Shown piece after piece: positions 10,728 through 20,972 of a stretch of DNA of 64,000 nucleotides. Position 1 is the first letter of the stretch. Every line of letters starts with the position of its first letter. The notes under the pieces were generated by a model, which worked only from the letters and a program-made list of their open reading frames with translations, was not told the origin of the DNA and ran no database searches. Position numbers and translations under genes: made by a program. The stretch comes from Symsagittifera roscoffensis (lineage: Eukaryota; Xenacoelomorpha; Acoela; Convolutidae): positions 67,443,415-67,507,414 of the forward strand of contig NC_087062.1 in NCBI RefSeq assembly GCF_963678635.1. Direction: 5' to 3'.

Positions 10728-13700
10728 TTATTTTTTTGTCAGTTTTTTGTCTTCTTTACATTTGTCTTCTTTGGTCTTCCGTGATGCCTTCCTCAACTCG
10801 ACCATCTTGCTCAGCAGTTCTCCTCTAGCTTTCTCCTCTAGACCTGTCCCCATCAGTACAGGTACAGGCTCTCCGAATTTCACCACCGTGACCCACAGCT
10901 CCTCCTTGAAATCATCCAATGTGGTCTCGTCATTCACTTCTCGATTAAAATCGCTCAAGAATTCTCGCCAAGCGTCCTCATCCAGAGTGCCTAGGAAAGC
11001 ATCCCTGTTTCCCTCGAAGTCGTTCTTCTCCCTTCTTTCTGCGCTCAGGAAAATCATTCCCATGTTAGGATTCTCGCTCGTCAGTGGTAAATATAGATTC
11101 TTGCGGGGAGATGAGGTCAGAGGTGGCATGGCAGTGTCTGCCCAATTTTCTCCGCTCAGATCCTTCAACAGTTCTTGAGTGGTGAACTCCTCCTCTGATG
11201 GTTTTGGCTCCGGTGTGTTTCCCACTTCCATATCCTCTCCTGCCTCGCTGACAGTCTCGTCCATGCTTTCCTCTCCCGATTCTACTCCTCTTCTCTCAAG
11301 AATCCTCCTGAATCGATCTTATACAGGGCCGCTCCTTTTATCCCCAGAGGTGCCCACCGATAGGGGTGATGGTGTCGTTGGACCCGTTTTCTTACACTCT
11401 GTCAGAGCCACATACAATAGGCCTGCTGCATCCAGCTCTTTCCCTTCCTGTCTCATCTCCACTTGCTCCAGTCCGTAAGGTGCCCGGTATCTTCTCGTGG
11501 CAAACATCATCTCATCTCCTTTTAGTGCGATATGTCCTTCCTCCAAGATCATCCTGCCATCGTCCCACACCGGTAATTTGTTCTCCAGACCTGCCCGCTC
11601 AAGTGCTCTCAAGACTTCTCGCACCTCGAATTTCGGGGGCATCGAGCCTCTCATTTTCTTGGCTTGAGTTGTCCATGAATTTATTTTCGCATCGCTAGTA
11701 TGAAAATAAATTGCTGCAGTGTAGCCGATGAACAGGGTATCCCAGCCATCGATGAACTCCCTCTGTTGTTCTTCGGCTGCTGCTCTCGCGAACAGGGACG
11801 GGACCACCAGGGAGCTGTTCATCCCCAGGGTCATCCTCCTCACTGTTGGAAACTCTGGAACGCTTGCTGGTAGGACTTCCTTCTCCAATATTGCCTCTAT
11901 CTCCCTTTTCACCAACTCAAAGCTCTTCTTCCATGCGGGAATTCTCAGGACCTCTTGTCCACTTGCTTTCAGGGGATTTAAGTTCCAGAACTTGGGGTAG
12001 GTTTCGATGGGGCCTTCGCGTTTACCTCCCAACCTACACTGCAGTTGTCCTCGGAAACTGTATATCACCAACTCCGGATCCTTCACCTTTCCGAAGAGCA
12101 CTGTATTGCTCACTTGTGCCCTTAGCACCTCTTGCTGACACCAATTGAGTGTCGTCCCATCTAGTATGCTTATGAGGCTCATGTGGGTCACTGAGTAGCG
12201 ATAAGCTGTCACCAGAGGATATGGAAACGCGTACGTCACGGCCGGTCCATAAATGCAGGTTACGACCTACTCTAGCCCCCGGATTATCCCCATGGGGTCC
12301 GATCTCATGGCCAGGCACAGTTCTGTCAACAGAGGCCTGCCACCATTCACTTTCCTCCATTCATCACGCGTCTTCGGGTTCTTTTCTTCACCAGTCAGGT
12401 GCCGGTTTTGCATCAGGAGGTACTGCACTAGCAGCGTCTTCAGTCCGGCAGCACACTTGTACGAATAGGTGTCAATACTCGAGTGTGTTCTTCCCATCGA
12501 CAGGGGCTCTCCGTATTTCATTAGCCGATGAAATGACATCAGTTCCCCATGGGTTAGAAGCACCAATGCCAAATATCCGTCAATCCGGAGTGTGTCCACG
12601 CCCCGACTGAACATGTAACCTGGGCCCATATTGAATAGGTACCTCGGGTAAACCAGGTACAGTGCCAACAACAGACTGATGGGCATGTTCAAGATTTCCT
12701 GTATAAAGGCTCCAAAGATAGTCTCCTTCGCGCTGAACACTCCAGCCATGAACTCCTTTTCCCAACAAGGACTCAAGAACTCAAGAATCTTGTGATCCCT
12801 CCTCGTCCTCAGCTCACCCCTTGCGTGCTCCCTCCAGAATCCTCCAATCGTGACCTCGTTGGCCGCTGTGACGAACCTGGCCACCGTCATTTCCCTCTTC
12901 TCGGCCACTTCCAGCTGCTCCTCAAGAAAATCCCAGATTTGCTTCACAAGAAGTGGGGCATCCTCTCTTGTCTTCTCCTTAGCGTTTTCCAATCTTGGTG
13001 TCAGGAAGGGCCATCTGCCTCTCTCTTGTGTCAGTCGATACACCATCAACTCCAGTTGCTTCTCCGCTGCGGCCACGTTCTTCCTTTCATTGCTCGGCCC
13101 TTTAGACTTACTGATGGAGCTTGTGATAGTTAACTCCATGCTTCGAAACCACAGGCTGGCCGTCAGGTGATACACTATTGGATGATCGTCCCCTATAGCC
13201 GGACTGAGCTTGAGTTGCCTGGCGAAGTTTGATATCTCCAGCAAGAGGACCTCGTCCAATACAATGAGGATGTCTGCCAACTCGTAGAAGCCCCTCAACG
13301 CGTGGGACATAACCGCCCACGCGGCCGCCAGTTCTGACTTGCGAAGTCTCAAGTTCGTTGGTTCCAACTCCCGATTGGGAGCTGCCATCACAATACGCCA
13401 CCCATTCCCTTCCGCTATAAAGATCAAGACCGCATATACAAATTGCAGGGCGGGAGGCATGTTCGCGTACCTAGGGGACGTCGTGAACACTACTTTTGTC
13501 TTGGAGCCAAATCGTGAGGCAACGTTCTCTTGTACCTCGTTCATTGCTGCAAATAACGTCTGGATAGCTTCCCAGATTCTCTTCCGTGCTGGTTCATCAC
13601 CCTTGAGCTGCTCAAGAAACCCTGTCGCGTGCAAGTGATCATTCATTCCTGCAAACAGTAGTAGCTCGGGCTCGCAAGGCATCTCCGATTTTATTGCTAC

Positions 13701-13853
13701 CACCAAGGTTAACATCTGGTTTAGCTCCGCTCCCGGTAGTGAGTATATCAAAGTTTCTGGCCAAAATAACTTGAGAGACGTTCCCTCAAAATCCGATCCC
13801 GCCACGATGATCTCCCTCGCAGCGGCTGGATCTGCTCTGTCATAAACTGCCAA
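10728..13853 (-). pseudogene. frame X, large accessory protein with degenerate SGNH-like N-terminus
   Basis: One reading frame of about 1,040 codons is interrupted only by TAG at 12269-12267 and TAA at 11321-11319. Near the N-terminus it shows IIVAGSDFEG, then a Gly-containing turn (SLPGAEL), then LLLFAGMNDH. These are spaced like blocks I, II and III of SGNH/GDSL hydrolases, but the block I Ser is displaced and block III reads GMND. A block V D-x-x-H was not located. It may therefore be a catalytically dead copy of the domain seen in frame S. The remainder is helical, and the C-terminal ~180 residues are acidic. The first codon is TTG and the frame overlaps the end of frame S by 14 bases, so it may be expressed as a continuation of S. 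Confidence 0.7.
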
Positions 13854-16303
13854 GGTTTTTGGCCAGCTGTGTGTTCCCGCAGGGCTTCCCGTATCTAGGA
13901 TCGTCTGCTAATCTCGTACCCTCATAAGCGGCGTCCGGTAGTTCCATTTCCCTTGGGTCCAGCAGTTTGTCCACCACCCTCAACTGTGCTGGAGTTGCCA
14001 ACCTAATCCTGGCAATGCTGGTTCGATGATTGGGAGGCTCCACCCCGAGTCCTGGACTCCCCAGCGACTTGAGAGGCCTATAGTTGATGGATCCCATGAC
14101 CGATTTCGTGGGAATCCCAGTCAGATCCGCTGTCTCCATTATTTTCGCTCTTGAGAAATGCGTCTCGTGAGCCTTTAGCCAGTCCACGAACTGGTGTCTA
14201 CCCAAGTCTTCGTGTGACACCCGCTCAAGACCCAAAGCTTCCGCCAACTCTTGCCTGCACTCCAGATCTTCCAAGTCCAGCTCCTTCGCCTTCTCCACAT
14301 ATCTCGACCTACTGGTCTCCGCTGGCCTCTCCGGTTTCTTTTTCTCCGCCACCACCACCGAGGATATTACCGAACCCTGAGGAGTTGATGACGTTGCCTC
14401 CTCGGCCTCCATGTGTGCGGCGCCTGGCAACCTGGTCCGGCTGCTCCTCGAACTGTCTCTAGAATCGGCCGTCGCTCCCAGGCGACTGTACAAAGCTCTC
14501 GGGTTGAAGAAGGGTGGATTTGGGGGTTGTCCGAAGGTGAATTGGGCCGTCTCTAGCAACTCTGCCTCCAACGCGCTTATGTGCCTTTGGAAGACGTCAT
14601 TTAACCACTCCACCCCTCTGGGCCTCTCAAAGTGAATCCCGTCCGAGGATGCATCGTCGGGGAAAGCAGATCGCTCCGTCTGCTCGGCTACGTCCAGTAG
14701 TCCAACGGGGAGGACGCTCCTTTGGTGTATCTGCCTGATTATTTCATTCAGGTTTCGCGCCTTCGTGTTTATCTCCATCGCATGTTGATCCGCTTTCATG
14801 TTATAAGGAATGGTGCACACCGTGAGAATGGCAGGATCCATTTGAATCCGCAATTCCTCAAGAATGCAGCTCATCTTGTCATGCAGCCTCGTCACCTTCC
14901 TTGCCTCCCCCTAGACACGTCATTCGTCCCGACCATCAGAGTTACCGTGTATACTCTTGCCATCCCTAGCATCTCGAGTGTTGCCAACATCTGTGGCGTT
15001 GCAGCTCCAGCGAAACTCAAGATCCCCGTTTGTCAATGGGATTGAATCCGGGTCAGCACCCGCAACAAGCTGTCCCCTATGATCAGGTGGACCGCTCCCT
15101 CAGGCACACGTGGCTGCGTGAGATATTCCACCCAAGCCGCGTCATGGAAGCAATCCCTCCTGTCTCTCTGCGCCGTGCTCCAATCCATCCGATTGTGCCT
15201 GTGGTATCTGCCTTCTGTATTCTTCTTGTAACTTGAGATCACCACACTCCTGACAGGTTGCTCCCTCCACGTCGAGGGTAGCTCCATTCTTGCTGGACTC
15301 TCACGACTCCTTAGCTGTAGCCGCTCGTTCAACTCTTTCAGTCGTGACGAGCTACCGCTCACCTGACTACTACTCGGGGTTGAACTTGGGGTAAATCCAG
15401 GCAGCGCGACGTCCATCAACGGGCGTATTATTTGTGTCTCTAGGCCACGCAGGGAGGACGTTGATTCAGTTGGTATCCACACCTCCAACCCCTCATTCTT
15501 ATGCTCTTGAGCCGTGCGATCAAGGTTAAAACGTCCCTTCGATCTGGGAGCTTCGTCCACCTCCATACGCGACTCTGGCCTTGAGCCGGTAACCATCCGC
15601 TCTTTGGGCCTAATCCCTTTCTGCATGTCAAGCTCGCGTTGTCGTAGCTGGATCCTCTCAAGCTCTGACTTCAGCTGCTCACAATTCGCGGCATTCTCTC
15701 GTACTCTCTGTTCTTGTAGATGCTCAGCTTTCAACATATCCAGTTCCCTCCGCGCTTGGTCCTTTTCGACGACCGCTTGATCCCTCTCAAGTTTCGCCTG
15801 ATCTCTCTCAAGCTTCGCTTGATCCCGGTCGAGGTTCGCCTTGTTCCTCTCCCGCTGAGTCCTCTCAAGCTCTCTCTTCATGATACTGAGGTCCGGATAC
15901 GCTTCCCCCGTTTGTTGCGCTCGCGACATCGATGGCATCTTACTCGTGCTCTGGCCTGTAGATCTGGCTGATGGTCTGATCGGTAGTGGGAACTCCCCTG
16001 CGCCATACTCGGTATTGTTGCTCAAGCCAGGGTTCCCCTTATTGCTCCATCCACATTCCAGGACAGCCATCTGGTTTGCTCTTGGTTGGATATTCCATCG
16101 GTGGTGTAGCCGACCATCAAAACCGCTTCTGTTGCAGACTCCCGGCATTCGCCCTGTTCCTCCAACTGGAGGATGGCATTTAGCATCACCGCCATTCTCT
16201 CATCCACTTGAGTGTAATCCAGGTCCCTCAGGCGTCTGTACAACTCATCGAGTGTGGGCCTTTTCAGAGCCGATGGCATGGACTTCCAGAATCCATCTGC
16301 CAT
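13840..16303 (-). pseudogene. frame S: coiled coil plus SGNH/GDSL-type hydrolase domain, broken
   Basis: Pieces are 16303-16022 (starts with ATG, MADGFWKSMPS), 16148-15033 and 14895-13840. The second piece has a long charged coiled coil with a repeated RDQAKLE heptad-like unit, and ends with block I of the SGNH family (HLIIGDSLLRVL). After an in-frame TGA the same frame carries block II (SFAGAATPQ) and block III (LMVGTND). A one-base shift leads into the third piece, which has a block V candidate (SSDGIHFER, Asp and His). All four SGNH landmarks are thus present across two breaks. SGNH enzymes cleave esters. Esterase domains occur in proteins of some other retroelements, mainly non-LTR ones and Penelope-like terminons. 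The substrate here is unknown. Confidence 0.75.
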
Positions 16304-16319
16304 TTCTGTAACTTCCAGG

Positions 16320-16432
16320 TGATCTTGAGTATTAGCAACTTGAGTATTAGCAAGTTGAGTTTTACCTTAGCAACTTGAGTATTACCTTAGCAACTTGAGT
16401 ATTACCTTAGCAACTTGAGTATTAGCTTCTTG
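16320..16432 (-). repeat. short tandem repeat, ~25-bp unit
   Basis: Four to five imperfect copies of a unit containing TTAGCAACTTGAGTATTACC lie between the macro-like frame and frame S. No spacer structure is present. Confidence 0.8.
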
Positions 16433-16803
16433 AAGCGTTGTTCAACTTCCGTTTTCGTTCAAGGTCTTCCTTACTTTCAATTGAATGCAGTTGGGTAGTC
16501 AATTTGACTTTACCAAATCAATATGAAAATATCATCCGATTTTTAGACTAACAGGCTATCTTCCTAACCTAAAAACCCCCTTTGCCACTATAGTTAAAAC
16601 CCTTTCCTTTTCGTCCTACTAAAATAGTTCAATTGGAAATTTTCTAAGAGCATGCAGATTCATTTTATGTTTTAGCACCATCAATCATTTAAAATTTAAT
16701 TGTCATGCCAATCGCCTTTAAGATCCTTTTACCTGTTTTGTACCCCCACACCTTACTCGAGATTCTCCCCTCATACCCAACTCGAGACCCCCGTGTACCC
16801 GAC
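16433..16803. other. AT-rich non-coding spacer inside the giant element
   Basis: No frame of useful length is present. The stretch is AT-rich compared with the flanking coding parts and separates pol from the accessory block. It would suit a splice acceptor or internal promoter for the accessory frames, but I see no clear signal. Confidence 0.4.
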
Positions 16804-18462
16804 TCAGGCGAAGCTCAAGTAGTATTTCTTATGAAGATGTACCAGTATCTCAGTTTCTGCGAAGACCACGTGTAGGATAGCGTACAATTCCCTTGTGCTC
16901 AATTTGCCCCTGTTTGGGTCATACACCGGCATTGAGACCTCCGTTATCCCTCTTTCAATCATGAAGTCTCGTAGTCTTGTTAGTGCCAACATCACGTGTT
17001 CGGGATCGATCGTGTTCCTGTCATTGACCCTCGTCACTAGGAAGCACAGGTATTTGCCCGGTGCTACTGATGGTGGAAGCGCAGCCATTCCTCCCAGCCC
17101 TGGTCTCTGTCTAAACAGAAATTCCACATTCTGGTACTCTCTCTTGAAGTCAGCCTCCAGTCTTGATTTGAAACCCATGTCCGCCGTGATACAGATTGCG
17201 CTAGTCCTGTCTGACAGAATGAAGTCACTATCCGTTATCAGGATATTTTCCGAGTATTCGTTTGGTATTTCAAACTTCGTTTTGAAATTCCGTCCTATGG
17301 TAGGCTCGGCCTCCTCCCCATCCAGTTCCAGTTCGCTTGTTTCTCTCACTTCCCTGAGTTTCTTAATCATTAAATTTTCGGTGTGGGTAAGTCCTACCCC
17401 CACTCCCCGGACAAAAATGTTTATCGACGTCCCCGTCGATGATGCTGGGTCTGAATTATCTGGCGGAATGTCGAGCGGCCTGTCTGTTGCCGTCCAGCCG
17501 AAAAGAGGATTTTCCGTTTTCATGTGCTTTCCCGCTGATATGTCAACTTGTTGTATGCTTTGTCCTTCGTCGCTTCCGTTCTTGACATCGCGCATCCATT
17601 CTAATATCCTCAGATTCGTATTCTGCCTCCTCTCTATCTCGCTCTGTTCTAAATCCGTCTCCCGCTCCGGTGTCGAGTAGTCTTCCTGTGGGTACTGTTC
17701 ATTATCATTGATGATTTGCCATTCACCATCTGCCGCCAGCTCGCCCACACTTAGTAGTTTTTTGCCTAGGTCGTCGGGCTGTATCTTATCAATCAGGAAT
17801 TTGTCCCCATACCTGTTATACCTCATGCCTGTTCGTTTGCGATTGCCACTCCTTGTCCCCGCTGGTATTGATAAGTCTGGTTCTGTCCACTTCGACACCT
17901 CACCTTGCTCCGGATTGTTCCAGTCTTCTTCCACGAAAGGTTCCGCTTCAGAGTCCGCTTCTATTTTTTCATTCTCATCCAAACTCAAGTTCTCATTGCC
18001 ATCATTCTTCTCTCTGGTGCCTTTTTTGTTCACTTCACATGCTGGCTCCACCAGTAGGTACTCCAGTCCCTCCATGTCCTTTGGTATACACCAGTCCTCT
18101 GGGGATGGGACATGAGGCTTCAGGTTCTCATAATGTGCTGCTCGCCCAGTACTCAAGCGGTAGACCCGTCCTTGTTGATGTACTTCCGTTATCACGAATG
18201 GTCCTCTCCATTTCTGGAGTAGTTTCTTCGTCCCTTTGGGCGGTATGACATTCTGGAAAACCCACACGTACTGGCCCACTTCATATGGCTTCGCCTGTAA
18301 TATCCTTTCATCATATTTCTTGCTCTGTCTCATTTGTGCTTGCGCAGTGTTCCTCCTGCATAGCTCGTTTATTTCCTGCTGTCTCCTGATCGCTTCTTTC
18401 ACGTAAGCTTGAGGCGACGTCCTCATCCCTTCATATTCCGGGTAAAAGAATGTCAGGGGCAT
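16804..18462 (-). CDS. integrase C-terminus fused to a macro-like domain
   Basis: This 552-codon frame is open throughout. Residues ~1-110 carry the region after the integrase core, including VGQYVWVFQN and the GPY/F-like KWRGPFVI module followed by HYENLKPH, typical of Ty3/gypsy integrase ends. A low-complexity acidic linker follows. Residues ~405-550 resemble a macro domain of the OARD1/TARG1 type: ICITADMGFKSRLEADFK, then GMAALPPS, KYLCFLVTR, LTRLRDFMIERGITEVSMP and a final ILHVVFAETEILVHL. The Gly-Cys-Gly-Leu-Asp loop that holds the catalytic Asp of TARG1 is not conserved, so it may bind ADP-ribose-like ligands without hydrolysis, or neither. The upstream integrase core is in another frame, so this is the tail of pol. 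The macro assignment is from pattern memory and needs a profile search. Confidence 0.7.
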   Translation of the reverse strand: MPLTFFYPEYEGMRTSPQAYVKEAIRRQQEINELCRRNTAQAQMRQSKKYDERILQAKPYEVGQYVWVFQNVIPPKGTKKLLQKWRGPFVITEVHQQGRVYRLSTGRAAHYENLKPHVPSPEDWCIPKDMEGLEYLLVEPACEVNKKGTREKNDGNENLSLDENEKIEADSEAEPFVEEDWNNPEQGEVSKWTEPDLSIPAGTRSGNRKRTGMRYNRYGDKFLIDKIQPDDLGKKLLSVGELAADGEWQIINDNEQYPQEDYSTPERETDLEQSEIERRQNTNLRILEWMRDVKNGSDEGQSIQQVDISAGKHMKTENPLFGWTATDRPLDIPPDNSDPASSTGTSINIFVRGVGVGLTHTENLMIKKLREVRETSELELDGEEAEPTIGRNFKTKFEIPNEYSENILITDSDFILSDRTSAICITADMGFKSRLEADFKREYQNVEFLFRQRPGLGGMAALPPSVAPGKYLCFLVTRVNDRNTIDPEHVMLALTRLRDFMIERGITEVSMPVYDPNRGKLSTRELYAILHVVFAETEILVHLHKKYYLSFA

Positions 18463-18788
18463 TGCTCTCTCTCTCTGCCTGTCAACATCATGAAAGGACT
18501 GATGCCCGTTGTTGAGTGTTGAGTACTGTTGTATGCCCCTACGACTTGCGGCAGATATTTATCCCAGTCTGTCATGTACCTTGAGCAGTATACCCTCAGC
18601 ATATTCACCAACGTTCTATTCTGTCTCTCTACCAGCCCGTTGGTCTGAGGATGGTAAGTCGTTGAGTGTGCTTGAGCAATGTGTGACCTCTTCATTAATT
18701 CTTTAGTCAAGTCCCCCACAAAGGCCTTGCCGTTGTCTGACTGAAAAGTCATTGGACAACCATACCTCGATATCCAATGGGTTATCAA
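18453..18788 (-). pseudogene. integrase catalytic core, C-terminal half
   Basis: The frame shows the second Asp and the Glu of the DDE core (FQSDNGKAFVGD and NGLVERQNRTL with YHPQ before it), as in Ty3/gypsy integrases. The HHCC zinc domain and the segment with the first Asp are absent. Upstream sequence changes directly from the RNase H-linked linker to this half, so an internal deletion is likely at about 18785. A frame change at about 18460 separates it from its own C-terminus. Confidence 0.85.
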
Positions 18789-20161
18789 GTGGTCACAAGT
18801 CTACTCTGCTGAGGCTGTCTGACATGGAACTGCTTCTGACAACTGTCAATCAGCTTCACGCATACTATCCTCTTTACTATCTTCATGTCATCTTCTGGCA
18901 CCAGATTTGTTCTGACATTTGAGTTGCATGATAGTTCCCTGAATGGTTTCCTCGAAACTGCATTTCTTTCAAGTTCTTCACCTCCTCGTACTTCCTGTGC
19001 GTCCAAGTTGAAGGTTCCGGAGGACGGATCTGTTTGTAATTCCCTGTCGCGGTGTCTAATCTTTTCTTCTGCCAATATCATGCAGAGACTATCTTGATTG
19101 TCGCTGCTCTCGTCCGAGTCCTCATCCCACATTTCACACTCCCCGGACAAATTTCCTCCTTCAGTATTTCCTTCCTCCGTGGACGTGGACCGCTCCCCGG
19201 ACTCTTGACCTAGTCCCAGGTATTCAGCCTTTTCCTTGAACTCCACTCTCTTTTTCCAAACCCGAGTCTGTTCAAGTATGTCGGCTGGGATTTTTTCAAC
19301 CAGTGACTGCACCACTTCCTTTCCATCAGGGTTAGTCACCTTCGAGGTATTTCCATCACTAACTATCCCGCTCTTTCGCAGTATTGTGACCTCAGGTTCC
19401 TCTTTTATATTTTCTTGGATCACGGGCTTATCATCTGCTAGTTTCTCGAGTAACCTCTTTAAGTCATCGTCTATTTGTGCCTCTCCCGTCTCCACCTGGT
19501 TAAGATCATAGCCTTTTGCTTCGAGCGTCTCCCTCACGATCTTTGACTTGAGCATTATTCCTATCGGCATCCCTTGGTTCTTTTTCAAGATTGTTTTCTC
19601 CGGAGTTTCTTTTGGTAATTCGGGGTGATCTTCTATTGGTTTGCCTGATTTGTCCAACCATCTCGTGAGTGGAAGACTGTCATACGTTTCCTTGTCCATG
19701 AAGGAGAAGCCATCCTTGATCTCAGGTCTATCTGCCTCCCTCTGCTCTTGTCTCTCGTAGAACTCCGTCTTCTTGCGCAAGCTGTCAGCGTTTTGATGTT
19801 TGTCTCGTGTTCTATGCTCAATTATCATGTTGTATCCATCCAGGCGAACTATCCACCTCCCAATGTAACTTTGGTCCATTGAGTACGTTTTCAGCCAGCT
19901 TAGTGCCCTGTTGTCGACTCGCAGCTTGAATGGCTCGCTGACTAGGTATGCTCTATATTTCTCGACAAAGGTAACCACCGCGAACATCTCCGCTTTCGGT
20001 GCCCCGTACTTCATTTCCGTGTCACTTAGGACTTTGCTCCCGTACGCTTTTGGTATCAAGACTGTCTTCCCGTTCCACTCTTGTTCCTGATGGAGAATTC
20101 CAGAAATCGCTACTACCGACGCATCCGTATCCAGCACGTACATCCCTTTCTCTGTTGGCAT
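18785..20161 (-). pseudogene. RNase H domain and long linker of pol
   Basis: The N-terminus carries the RNase H of Ty3/gypsy (YVLDTDASVVAISGILHQEQ, later VDNRALSWLKTY and a His-Asn-x-Asp motif HQNADSL). About 300 residues of acidic, Lys-rich linker follow, longer than usual. The domain is present a second time at 20022-20783 because of a 622-bp tandem duplication. It is preceded by an in-frame TGA that separates it from the reverse transcriptase. Confidence 0.85.
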
Positions 20162-20972
20162 CCCTAGTACTGGTGCCTCTCACAACTCTTTCTTTATTCT
20201 CTGGAATGACACTTCTGTTGCGTTGTTCCACGTGAACTTCTTGCCCTTGTGTCTCATTAATTGTTGCATCGGGTAAACTTTGTCTGCATAGCCTTTGATG
20301 AATTCTCTGTAGTAATTTGCAAAACCCAGGAAGCTCATCAATTGGTGTTCTATCTGCCTCCCTCTGCTCTTGTCTCTCGTAGAACTCCGTCTTCTTGCGC
20401 AAGCTGTCAGCGTTTTGATGTTTGTCTCGTGTTCTATGCTCAATTATCATGTTGTATCCATCCAGGCGAACTATCCACCTCCCAATGTAACTTTGGTCCA
20501 TTGAGTACGTTTTCAGCCAGCTTAGTGCCCTGTTGTCGACTCGCAGCTTGAATGGCTCGCTGACTAGGTATGCTCTATATTTCTCGACAAAGGTAACCAC
20601 CGCGAACATCTCCGCTTTCGGTGCCCCGTACTTCATTTCCGTGTCACTTAGGAATTTGCTCCCGTACGCTTTTGGTATCAAGACTGTCTTCCCGTTCCAC
20701 TCTTGTTCCTGATGGAGAATTCCAGAAATCGCTACTACCGACGCATCCGTATCCAGCACGTACATCCCTTTCTCTGTTGGCATCCCTAGTACTGGTGCCT
20801 CTCACAACTCTTTCTTTATTCTCTGGAATGACACTTCTGTTGCGTTGTTCCACGTGAACTTCTTGCCCTTGTGTCTCATTAATTGTTGCATCGGGTAAAC
20901 TTTGTCTGCATAGCCTTTGATGAATTCTCTGTAGTAATTTGCAAAACCCAGGAAGCTCATCAATTGGTGTTC
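19729..20972 (-). repeat. 622-bp tandem duplication inside pol
   Basis: Bases 19729-20350 and 20351-20972 are almost identical; I saw one substitution (near 20034 versus 20656). The unit covers the end of the reverse transcriptase and the start of RNase H. Its length is not a multiple of three, so it breaks the pol frame. The near-identity implies a very recent event or an assembly duplication. Confidence 0.9.
20022..20783 (-). pseudogene. duplicated copy of the RNase H N-terminal region
   Basis: This is the upstream copy of the RNase H start created by the tandem duplication. It runs from the same YVLDTDASV motif into the linker junction and then terminates out of frame. It follows the reverse transcriptase directly, across a TGA that both copies share, so the stop predates the duplication. 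Confidence 0.8.

Noticed and set aside
10375-11178. 267-codon plus-strand frame
   Set aside because: It is the antisense shadow of frames X and Y, whose coding sense is fixed by the second copy at 2-4514.
1-12150. Palindromic assembly artefact
   Set aside because: The arms differ by ~15% and the junctions show an LTR boundary and target duplication, which an artefactual inverted copy would not have.
16895-17680. 261-codon plus-strand frame
   Set aside because: It is antisense to the integrase/macro frame, which has recognisable motifs on the minus strand.
20800-20815. TGA between RT and RNase H as a recoding signal
   Set aside because: It is present in both duplicate units only because the unit was copied; one C-to-T change at a CGA codon explains it, and no other evidence of read-through exists.
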